Shown: positions 25,757 through 32,619 of the stretch, in pieces
How the letters are laid out: every line of letters begins with the position of its first letter
Numbering within the stretch: the stretch's first letter is position 1
DNA from: Amycolatopsis sp. WQ 127309
GTDB taxonomy: Bacteria; Actinomycetota; Actinomycetes; Mycobacteriales; Pseudonocardiaceae
Assembly (NCBI RefSeq): GCF_023023025.1
Contig: NZ_CP095481.1
Coordinates: 5,841,001-5,905,000 of the forward strand
Direction: 5' to 3'
DNA: 64,000 nucleotides
Position numbers and translations under genes: made by a program
Notes under the pieces: generated by a model
Database searches by the model: none
What the model was told of the DNA's origin: nothing
Seen by the model: the letters and a program-made list of their open reading frames with translations, nothing else

Positions 25757-25779
25757 ACTGCCCCACTACGGGCGCTGTG

Positions 25780-26739
25780 TCAGCCGGTGTAACCGGCGAC
25801 GATCTTGGTGAACGCGTACTTGTCCTGGGTGATTCCGCTGCACTCGCCGCCGCCGCTGCAGTCGCGGTTGGTGGCCCAGAACGTGAAGCGGCCCAGGTGG
25901 TGGCTCGTCGCGTAGCCGCGGATGGAGGTGAAGTTGGCGACCGTGACCGTCTCGCCCGCGTTGTCGGTCTTGCCGTTCATCGAGGAGAGGCCGCTGTGCC
26001 GGTACGCCGTGTCGTCGGTGTAGCCGAACGTGGTCTTGAGCTGGTTCTTCAGCCCGTCGACCGCGGACTTCGTCAGGGCGGCCATGTCACCGCCGCTGGA
26101 GAAGTCGAACGGCATGACCGACCAGACGTCGACCGGGGCGCCGATCGCCTTGGCCTGGTTGATCAGGCGCTTCCCGTAGCTGTCGGGGCCGGTCGTCGTG
26201 GTGCCGATGGTGATGACGACCTTCAGGTTCGGGTTGGCCTGCTTGGTCAGCTTGACGGCGTTGAGGATGCGGTCCTGCACCGTGTTGTTCTGGAACTCGT
26301 CGGTGTTCTCGATGTCCAGGTCGATCGCCTTGAGCCCGTAGGCGTCGATGACCTTCTGGTACGCGCCCGCCAGCGCCGAAGCCGACGTGCACTTCGAGCC
26401 GAGCTTGGTGCCGGACCAGCCGCCGAAGGAGGGGATGACGTCCCCGCCCGCGTTGCGGATGTTCGTGATCAGCGTCTTGTCCGAGCCGGTCAGCGAACGG
26501 CTGCCGTCCCACTTGGGGTTGCACGTCCCGTCGGACAGCACGAACGCGAGGGTAAACGCTTTCACCCCGGTCGCGGACATCGCCGCGGTGGGGCTGGTCT
26601 GGCCGCCCCACTGGTACAGGTACGGGGATGCGAGCACCGGGTCGACCGCGGCCATGGCCTGCGGGGCGAGGCCCACCGCCGTCGCCATCGCGGCTCCGGC
26701 GGCTACCGCTAGGGTCACCAAACGGCGCACTGATTTCAT
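25780..26739 (-). CDS. Secreted GH18 chitinase
   Basis: 319-residue family 18 glycoside hydrolase. A signal peptide of about 30 residues (MKSVRRLVTLAVAAGAAMAT..., cleavage after AMA) is followed by a single catalytic barrel. The catalytic DxDxE reads AIDLDIEN, with Glu144 as acid/base. There is no carbohydrate-binding domain, so soluble chito-oligomers or colloidal chitin are likely substrates. The ATG at 26739 has GGAGG seven bases upstream and gives the signal peptide; an ATG at 26769 would spoil it. A DasR-type site sits 83 bp upstream. Confidence 0.93.
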   Translation of the reverse strand: MKSVRRLVTLAVAAGAAMATAVGLAPQAMAAVDPVLASPYLYQWGGQTSPTAAMSATGVKAFTLAFVLSDGTCNPKWDGSRSLTGSDKTLITNIRNAGGDVIPSFGGWSGTKLGSKCTSASALAGAYQKVIDAYGLKAIDLDIENTDEFQNNTVQDRILNAVKLTKQANPNLKVVITIGTTTTGPDSYGKRLINQAKAIGAPVDVWSVMPFDFSSGGDMAALTKSAVDGLKNQLKTTFGYTDDTAYRHSGLSSMNGKTDNAGETVTVANFTSIRGYATSHHLGRFTFWATNRDCSGGGECSGITQDKYAFTKIVAGYTG

Positions 26740-26821
26740 GGGGTCCTCCAAACGGAAAGGATGGAGCACCTCCGGTTTGAGGCGGCGGGATCATCCCGGG
26801 AGGAGCGCTGTGCCACCACAC

Positions 26822-26837
26822 AGTGGACTAGACCAAT
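26822..26837 (-). promoter_or_regulatory. DasR-responsive element (dre) of the chitinase gene
   Basis: The minus strand reads ATTGGTCTAGTCCACT, matching 14 of 16 positions of the DasR consensus A(G/C)TGGTCTAGACCA(G/C)T. DasR is the N-acetylglucosamine-responsive GntR repressor of chitin genes in Streptomyces and relatives. The position upstream of a chitinase gene strongly supports function. Confidence 0.8.
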
Positions 26838-26976
26838 GTGGCGTGTCAACCCTTCTTCGGTCGGAAACATGACGCACCGTGCGCGTGCGGCTCCCGTGCG
26901 TCCCGGAATCGGCGGCGAGGTGAGATTCCCCTGAAGGCGGAGTGACAGGGGGCGGCATTCCGGCTAGTTTGCCGAA

Positions 26977-28248
26977 ATGGTGGGGGATTCCACGGTCGCA
27001 GCCGGCGGGGGACGCCGACCCGGCCGGTCCCTGCTCGCCGTGCCGCTGCAGCGCTGGGCGTTGTGGCGCCTGCCCCGCCGGACCCAGGTCTGTTTCGTCG
27101 TCGTGGTGGACGTGCTCGCCGTCGCCGCCGTGGCCCTCGCCGCCGTCCGGTTCCCGCCGCTCGCCTCGATGCTGCCGCCGTTCGCCCTGCTCGCGGGCGG
27201 GATGCTGGTCACCGCGGAGCTGTCGCGGCCGGTGGAACGCCACCGCGAGGACACGCTGCTCGGGCCCGGCGTCGACACGCCGTGGGTCTTCGCCGGGGTG
27301 GTCGTGCTCCGTCCCGGGCTCGCCGTCGCGCTGGTCGTGCTCGCCGCGCTGCACCAGTGGTTCCGGGTCCGCAGAAGACCCGTGTACCGCCAGGTGTTCG
27401 GCGCCGCGTCGACCGCGCTGGCGGGACTCGTCGCCGGGGCGTTCCTCACCGCGACCGGGGTCAAGCCGCTCGCCGCGACCCTCGACGCCCGCACCGTCGC
27501 CCTGCTCGTCCTCGCCGGGCTGGCGTTCCTCGCCGTGAACGCCGCGCTCGTGACCGCCGCCGACGGCCCCCGCCCGCCCCGCGACGCCGCTCCGGGGCAC
27601 GCCTTCGACGCCGCGATGACGGCGTTCGGCGTCCTGTTCGGCTGGGCCGCGCTGGCCGCCCCGCTGTTCGTGCCGTTCCTGGCCGGCGCCACCGTCGTGC
27701 TGCACCGCGGCGGCCTGGGCCGCGGCCGCCGCGAGCACGTCACCCTCGATCCCGGCACCGGCGTGCTGACCGCCGCGTCGTGGCGCGGCGCGGCCGAAGC
27801 CGAGGTCACGCGCCTCGGCCGGCACGGGCCCGGCCAGGCCCTGCTGCTGCTCGACCTCGACCACTTCCGCCAGCTCAACGACCGCTACGGCGCCCGCATC
27901 GGCGACGCCGTGCTGCGCGCGGTCGCCGACACCCTCCGCGACGAGGTCCGCGCCGCGGATCTCGTGGGCCGCTCCGGCGGCGAGGAGTTCGCGGTCCTGC
28001 TTCCCGGCACCGGCCGGTTCGACGCGATGGCGATCGCCGAGCGCATCCGGCTGCGGATCGCCTCGACGCTGGTGGCGTTGAAGGCGTCGGGCGACGGCCC
28101 GCAGTTCGTCGGCGTGACGGTGTCGATCGGCGTCGCGGGCTGCGCGGCCGACGAGCCGCTGGCCGACGCGCTCCGGGCCGCGGAGGCGGCGTTGCTGCGC
28201 GCGAAGGCCGCGGGGCGCAACCGGACGTTCTGCGCGGATCCGGCCTAG
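26977..28248 (+). CDS. Membrane-bound diguanylate cyclase
   Basis: 423 residues: about six transmembrane helices in the first 240 residues, then a GGDEF domain (about 255-420). The catalytic motif is intact (GRSGGEEFAVLLPG) and is preceded by an RxxD product-inhibition site (RAAD, with five residues between D and GGEEF). It should make c-di-GMP from GTP and be feedback-inhibited. This contrasts with the degenerate PAS-GGDEF-EAL protein at 544-2397. Confidence 0.9.
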   Translation: MVGDSTVAAGGGRRPGRSLLAVPLQRWALWRLPRRTQVCFVVVVDVLAVAAVALAAVRFPPLASMLPPFALLAGGMLVTAELSRPVERHREDTLLGPGVDTPWVFAGVVVLRPGLAVALVVLAALHQWFRVRRRPVYRQVFGAASTALAGLVAGAFLTATGVKPLAATLDARTVALLVLAGLAFLAVNAALVTAADGPRPPRDAAPGHAFDAAMTAFGVLFGWAALAAPLFVPFLAGATVVLHRGGLGRGRREHVTLDPGTGVLTAASWRGAAEAEVTRLGRHGPGQALLLLDLDHFRQLNDRYGARIGDAVLRAVADTLRDEVRAADLVGRSGGEEFAVLLPGTGRFDAMAIAERIRLRIASTLVALKASGDGPQFVGVTVSIGVAGCAADEPLADALRAAEAALLRAKAAGRNRTFCADPA

Positions 28249-28265
28249 CGGGGACCCGTCCCCGC
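28248..28265. terminator. Hairpin at the end of the diguanylate cyclase gene
   Basis: GCGGGGAC (28248-28255) and GTCCCCGC (28258-28265) are perfectly complementary, starting at the last base of the TAG stop. The nominal 2-nt loop means the inner pairs will open. Possible terminator. Confidence 0.35.
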
Positions 28266-28314
28266 CGGGGCTGCCTACCGTCTCGCCCGAGGAACACGCG
28301 CGAGGAGGCACCTG

Positions 28315-28866
28315 ATGCGGAAGCTGATCTTGGGGTTCTACTGTTCGGTCGACGGCAAGAGCGCCGACGCGGACAACGGGATCCGGGACGTCATGATGGG
28401 CGTCGACGATCCCGAGCAGGAGAAGTACTTCGTCGACGGGCTGTGGGAGGCGGGTGCCTTCCTGATGGGCCGCGTCACCTACGAGGCCATGGCCGGGTTC
28501 TGGCCCACCTCGGACCACCCGTCCGCCAAGGCCATGAACGAGATCCCCAAGGTCGTGTTCTCCCGCACCCTGGAGTCCGCCGACGACTGGCCCGAGACCC
28601 GGATCGCGAGCGGTGACACGGCGGCGGAGATCGCCAAGCTCAAGGCCGAGCCGGGCAAGGACCTCGTCGCCGCCGGCGGCACCGAGTTCCTGCACTCGCT
28701 GATCAAGCTCGGCGTGGTCGACGAGTACCGCCTGTGGGTGCTGCCCGCCGCCACGGGCCGGGGCGCGGCCCTGTTCCCCGAGCTGGACGCGCCGCTGAAC
28801 CTGCGCCTGGTGAAGAGCACGGCCTTCCCGTCGGGGGTCCTCGAGCTGATCTACGCGCCGGCCTAG
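28315..28866 (+). CDS. Dihydrofolate reductase-family (RibD C-like) protein
   Basis: 183-residue protein with the DHFR/RibD-C fold, starting MRKLILGFYCSVDGKSAD and containing GRVTYEAMAGFWP and LVAAGGTEFLHSLIK. Such proteins are usually NAD(P)H reductases of unknown substrate, not true folate enzymes. It has a GAGGAGG ribosome site. Its TAG stop shares a CTAG with the stop of the convergent oxygenase gene. A second family member lies at 58551-59069. Confidence 0.85.
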   Translation: MRKLILGFYCSVDGKSADADNGIRDVMMGVDDPEQEKYFVDGLWEAGAFLMGRVTYEAMAGFWPTSDHPSAKAMNEIPKVVFSRTLESADDWPETRIASGDTAAEIAKLKAEPGKDLVAAGGTEFLHSLIKLGVVDEYRLWVLPAATGRGAALFPELDAPLNLRLVKSTAFPSGVLELIYAPA

Positions 28867-29825
28867 CTCATGGTGATCGCGTCGAGCTTGTCCTTCAGGT
28901 AGTCCGACGCGATCACTTCCGGGTAGATCCGCTTGCCCAGCGGCGGCGCTAGCGACGTGATCCGCGCGTCGTGGTCGGTCTCGTAGAAGAAGACCAGGGA
29001 CACCAGGTCCTCGTCCGGGGCCGTCGGCGCCGGGGGCAGGACGCGGTGGCGGGTCGAGCGCCAGCGGTCGCCCGTCCAGCGGGCCATCAGGTCGCCGATG
29101 TTCACCGTGAACGCGTCCGGGTGGTACGGCGCGTCCTCCCATTCGCCGTCGGCCGTGTAGACCTGCAGGCCGCCCACGCCCGCCTGGCGGTCGAGCACCG
29201 TCACCGTGCCGAAGTCGGTGTGCGGGCCGATCCGGAACTGGTCGGGCTCCGGTGCGCCGACGTGGGTCATCGGCGGGTACCAGTTGATGTTGAACGTGTA
29301 CGTCGGGTGCGCGGTGTGCCGCGTGAAGTGGCTCTCGGCCAGGCCGAGCGCCGCGGCGAAGATCTCCAGCAGGTGGTCCGACAGCGCCCGCATCCGGCGC
29401 ATGTACTCGGTGGCCGTCTCGGCGAGCCCCGGTACCTCGTCCGGCCAGACGTTGGGCTGGAACCAGAACCCGTCGATCTCGGCCACGCCGACGCCGAGGT
29501 CGGCGCCCGCCGAGAAGGACTCCTTCAGGTCGGGCGGGGTCTCGGTGCCCTCGGCGTAGCCGTTGGCCTCGACGCCGGGCGGCAGCCAGCCGCGGCCGCC
29601 GACGGTGACGGCGTAGCGCTGCTTGACGTCCTCGGGCAGCGCGAAGAACCGCTGCGCCTGCTCACGGGCCCCGGCGCGCAGGTCGTCCGGCACGCCGTGC
29701 CCGGTGACCAATAGGAAGCCGGACTCCCGCAGGGCCCGGTCGACCTGTTCGGCCACCTCGGCCCGGCCCTCGGACGTGCCCGTGAACCACGGCGAGAGAT
29801 CCACGAGCGGAACGGATGACGGCAT
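28863..29825 (-). CDS. IPNS-like Fe(II)/2-oxoglutarate-type dioxygenase
   Basis: 320-residue non-haem iron enzyme of the isopenicillin N synthase family, with a DIOX_N-like N-terminal region (VPLVDLSPWF...GFLLVTGHGVP). Iron ligands are His202, Asp204 (GPHTDFGTV) and His260 (STRHRV). The RxS motif that normally grips 2-oxoglutarate is LVS (274-276), so the Arg is missing and the cosubstrate may differ. It lies 35 bp downstream of a yeast-type cytosine deaminase on the same strand, which hints at a nucleobase substrate as in thymine hydroxylases (inference). Confidence 0.85.
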   Translation of the reverse strand: MPSSVPLVDLSPWFTGTSEGRAEVAEQVDRALRESGFLLVTGHGVPDDLRAGAREQAQRFFALPEDVKQRYAVTVGGRGWLPPGVEANGYAEGTETPPDLKESFSAGADLGVGVAEIDGFWFQPNVWPDEVPGLAETATEYMRRMRALSDHLLEIFAAALGLAESHFTRHTAHPTYTFNINWYPPMTHVGAPEPDQFRIGPHTDFGTVTVLDRQAGVGGLQVYTADGEWEDAPYHPDAFTVNIGDLMARWTGDRWRSTRHRVLPPAPTAPDEDLVSLVFFYETDHDARITSLAPPLGKRIYPEVIASDYLKDKLDAITMS

Positions 29826-29860
29826 ACGTGCTCCTCGCACAGAAATATCCCAGCAATGTC

Positions 29861-30319
29861 CTATGTGGACTTTTCGACCCCGATGTCCTCGAACCACAGG
29901 TCCGGGCGCGCGGCGATGAACTCCGTCATCAGCGCGGTGCAAGCGGGGTCGTCGAGCAGGGTGATCTCCACGCCGAGACCGGCCAGCCAGTCGTGCCCGC
30001 CGTGGAACGTTTCGGCTTCGCCGATGACCACGCGCCCGATACCGAACTGACGGACGAGCCCGGAGCAGTACCAGCACGGTGAGAGCGTGGTGACCATGAT
30101 CGTGTCGCGGTAGTGGGGGCGGCGGCCGGCGTCGCGGAACGCCGCGGTCTCGGCGTGCGTCGACGGGTCGCCGTCCTGCACGCGCCGGTTGTGCCCGCGG
30201 CCCAGCAGGGTGCCGGTGGCGTCGAACAACGCGGCCCCGATCGGCACGCCGCCCTCGTCGCGGCCCAGTTCGGCTTCCTCACGGGCGACGGCGAGCAGGG
30301 CGGCAGGGTCGATCGGCAT
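29861..30319 (-). CDS. Nucleoside/nucleobase deaminase, yeast cytosine deaminase type
   Basis: 152-residue zinc deaminase. The active site is His55-Ala-Glu57 plus Cys82-x-x-Cys85 (LSPCWYC). The C-terminal FIAARPDLWFEDIG closely follows the end of yeast Fcy1 cytosine deaminase, which is specific to that branch and unlike tRNA or guanine deaminases. It likely converts cytosine (or a close analogue) to uracil in pyrimidine salvage. It is probably co-transcribed with the downstream dioxygenase. Confidence 0.87.
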   Translation of the reverse strand: MPIDPAALLAVAREEAELGRDEGGVPIGAALFDATGTLLGRGHNRRVQDGDPSTHAETAAFRDAGRRPHYRDTIMVTTLSPCWYCSGLVRQFGIGRVVIGEAETFHGGHDWLAGLGVEITLLDDPACTALMTEFIAARPDLWFEDIGVEKST

Positions 30320-30386
30320 GCGCCACTCTCACCGCCCGGAGCCGTGCCTGGCAAGTGTTTGACCATCCGACTGCACCATCCGGCCG

Positions 30387-30411
30387 ATCGAGGACCGGAA
30401 CTGTCCTCGAT
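30387..30411. promoter_or_regulatory. 9-bp inverted repeat upstream of the WYL regulator
   Basis: ATCGAGGAC (30387-30395) and GTCCTCGAT (30403-30411) are perfect inverted copies with a 7-bp spacer, 20 bp before the WYL gene start. The likely role is an autoregulatory operator. It could also affect the divergent deaminase gene. Confidence 0.45.
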
Positions 30412-30430
30412 GTCTGGCACACTGCGTGTC

Positions 30431-31387
30431 ATGTACGGCACTTCGGAGCGACTGCTCAGGCTGCTTTCGCTGCTGCAGGCCCGGCGGGACTGGCCTGGTT
30501 CGGACCTCGCGTCGCGCCTGGACGTCGACGTCCGCACGATCCGCCGTGACATCGAACGGCTCCGCTCGCTGGGCTACCCGGTGCACGCGACGCCGGGGGT
30601 CGCCGGCGGCTACCGGCTCGGCGCCGGGGCCGCGCTGCCGCCGTTGCTGCTGGATGACGACGAGGCCGTCGCGGTCGCGGTGGGCCTGCGCACGGCCGCG
30701 AACGGCACGGTCAGCGGCATCGAGGAGACGTCCGTGCGCGCGCTGGCGAAGCTGGAGCAGGTGCTGCCCGCCCGGCTGCGGCCGCGGGTCGGCGCCCTGG
30801 GGGCGGCCACGGTCTCGCTGCCGGGCGGCGGCCCGACGGTCGACGCCGGGGTGCTCACCGTGATCGCCTCGGCCTGCCGGGACCACGAGCGCCTGCGTTT
30901 CGGCTACGGCGACCGCGCCGGCGCGGAGACCGAGCGGTCGGTCGAGCCGCTGCGCCTGGTCCACACCGGACGGCGCTGGTACCTGGTCGCCTTCGACCTC
31001 GGCAAACAGGACTGGCGCACCTTCCGCGTCGACCGGATCACCGGCGAGCCGGCGGCCAGCTTCCGGTTCACCCCGCGCGAGCCGCCGGCCGAGGACATCG
31101 CGGCGTACGTGTCGCGCTCGATCTCGACCACGCCGTACCCGCACCAGCTGGTGGTGCGGGTGGCCGCACCGGCGTCGGAGGTCTCGACGCGCATCTCGCC
31201 CACGAGCGGCGTGGTGGAGCCGATCGACGACCACAGCTGCCGCGTCCGGACCGGGGCGAACAACCTGGACGTGGTGCCGTTCCACCTGGCGCAGTGGGGG
31301 TACGACTTCGTCGTCGAGGAGGCGCCGGAGGGGTTGGTGGAGCGGCTCCGGCTGATCGCCGACCGCTTCGCGCGCGCCGTCGGCTGA
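30431..31387 (+). CDS. HTH-WYL transcription regulator
   Basis: 318-residue DeoR-like winged-helix regulator: N-terminal HTH (SDLASRLDVDVRTIRRDIERL, about 24-44), a WYL domain (YGDRAGAETERSVEPLRLVHTGRRWYLVAFD) and a C-terminal WCX extension. The WYL residues Arg-Trp-Tyr-Leu are present. WYL proteins often sense nucleotides or nucleic acids. It is divergent from the deaminase-dioxygenase pair and a plausible regulator of it. Confidence 0.88.
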   Translation: MYGTSERLLRLLSLLQARRDWPGSDLASRLDVDVRTIRRDIERLRSLGYPVHATPGVAGGYRLGAGAALPPLLLDDDEAVAVAVGLRTAANGTVSGIEETSVRALAKLEQVLPARLRPRVGALGAATVSLPGGGPTVDAGVLTVIASACRDHERLRFGYGDRAGAETERSVEPLRLVHTGRRWYLVAFDLGKQDWRTFRVDRITGEPAASFRFTPREPPAEDIAAYVSRSISTTPYPHQLVVRVAAPASEVSTRISPTSGVVEPIDDHSCRVRTGANNLDVVPFHLAQWGYDFVVEEAPEGLVERLRLIADRFARAVG

Positions 31388-31446
31388 GGGGCGCCGTGCC
31401 GGGTAGGCTCGTCACGAGTGGTCGTCGGAAACCCCGGAGGGTGACT

Positions 31447-31797
31447 GTGAGTTCGGTGCCTGGAATCGATCCGTCGGTCGCGCCAACGGGGGTGGGCTGC
31501 CTCGAGTGCGACGCCGCCGGTGGGTGGTGGGTGCACCTGCGCCGGTGTGCGCAGTGCGGGCACGTCGGCTGCTGCGACACCTCGCCGTCGCAGCACGCGA
31601 CCGCGCACTTCAAGGCGTCCGGGCACCCCTACATCCAGAGCTTCGAGCCCGGCGAGTCCTGGTTCTGGAACTTCGAGACCGAGACGGTCAGCGAAGGACC
31701 CGAGCTGACCGCCCCGGACTCGCACCCCGAGGACCAGCCGATCCCCGGCCCGGCCGACCGGCTGCCCGGCGACTGGCAGCAGCACCTCAACGGCTAG
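31447..31797 (+). CDS. UBP-type zinc finger protein
   Basis: 116-residue protein whose core matches the UBP zinc finger: GCLECDAAGGWWVHLRRCAQCGHVGCCD, then HATAHFKASGHPYIQSFEPGESWFW. In eukaryotes this finger binds the C-terminus of free ubiquitin; bacterial copies are frequent in actinobacteria but unexplained. The GTG at 31447 is chosen for its CGGAGG site six bases upstream. The acidic/Pro tail ends at a CTAG shared with the convergent TetR gene. Confidence 0.82.
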   Translation: MSSVPGIDPSVAPTGVGCLECDAAGGWWVHLRRCAQCGHVGCCDTSPSQHATAHFKASGHPYIQSFEPGESWFWNFETETVSEGPELTAPDSHPEDQPIPGPADRLPGDWQQHLNG

Positions 31798-32405
31798 GCC
31801 GAGACCCCGAGCATCCGCAGCACCAGGCTGCCGTACTCCTTGCCGAGCGCGGCCGGGGTCTGGCGGGCGCGCTCGCTGTACCAGCGGGCGACGTCGACAC
31901 CCAGCGACAGCACCGCCCGGGCCGCGACGTGCGGGTCCGACACCGTGAACGCACCGACGCGGGCGCCTTCGGCGATCACCTCGCGCACGATCCGCTCGAT
32001 CCCGCGCCGCAGCTCGGCGACCACCTTGAACTCCTCTTCGGGCAGCGCCTGCAGCTCGTACTGCACGACCCGGGCCACGGTGTGGCGCCGCGCGTGCCAG
32101 GCGACGAAGTCCTCGACGATCAGCCGGATCCGCTCGACCGGGTCGGACACCTTGGCGACGACGTTCTCGACCAGCGCGAGCGTCTGCTCGTGGCCGTACC
32201 GGCTGATCGCGAACAGCAGCGCGGCCTTCGACGGGAAGTGCACGTAGAGCGCGGCGGGACTCATCCCGGCGGCGCCGGCGATGTCCCGGGTCGTCGTGGC
32301 GTGGTACCCGCGCTCGGCGAACGCCTCGACCCCCGCCAGCATCAGCCGTCGAGCGGTCTCGGGCTGCACATCGGGCCACAGCTCGGCCGACAGGGACATC
32401 GTCAT
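31794..32405 (-). CDS. TetR-family regulator
   Basis: 203-residue TetR repressor. The HTH is at about 39-62 (TTRDIAGAAGMSPAALYVHF), followed by a TetR_C-type ligand domain. It probably represses its own promoter through the palindrome at 32475-32488. The same operator type appears in front of the acyl-CoA operon at 55491, so a lipid or CoA-ester ligand is possible (inference). Confidence 0.88.
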   Translation of the reverse strand: MTMSLSAELWPDVQPETARRLMLAGVEAFAERGYHATTTRDIAGAAGMSPAALYVHFPSKAALLFAISRYGHEQTLALVENVVAKVSDPVERIRLIVEDFVAWHARRHTVARVVQYELQALPEEEFKVVAELRRGIERIVREVIAEGARVGAFTVSDPHVAARAVLSLGVDVARWYSERARQTPAALGKEYGSLVLRMLGVSA

Positions 32406-32474
32406 CGGGTGATCCTCTCAGACGCCACACCCACGGGTGACGGACCAGACGGCGCACCCCGGTCGTGTCGAGTG

Positions 32475-32488
32475 TAAGCGCCCGCTTA
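32475..32488. promoter_or_regulatory. TetR operator palindrome
   Basis: TAAGCG-CC-CGCTTA, perfect 6-bp inverted repeat 70 bp upstream of the TetR gene. It overlaps a TACACT -10-like element on the minus strand. A near copy lies at 55441-55454. The remaining gap to 32619 shows only the ribosome site of the next gene. Confidence 0.6.
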
Positions 32489-32619
32489 GCCGAGAGGGTT
32501 CCGGCGATACATCCTGGTGGGCCCTTCGGTCAGGTGGTCACGAAAAGGTCAATTCGCTCGACCGGGTGCAACCGGCGTCCCGGTTCGGGCGATAGACGAC
32601 TGCCTGGAAGGGACTCGTC

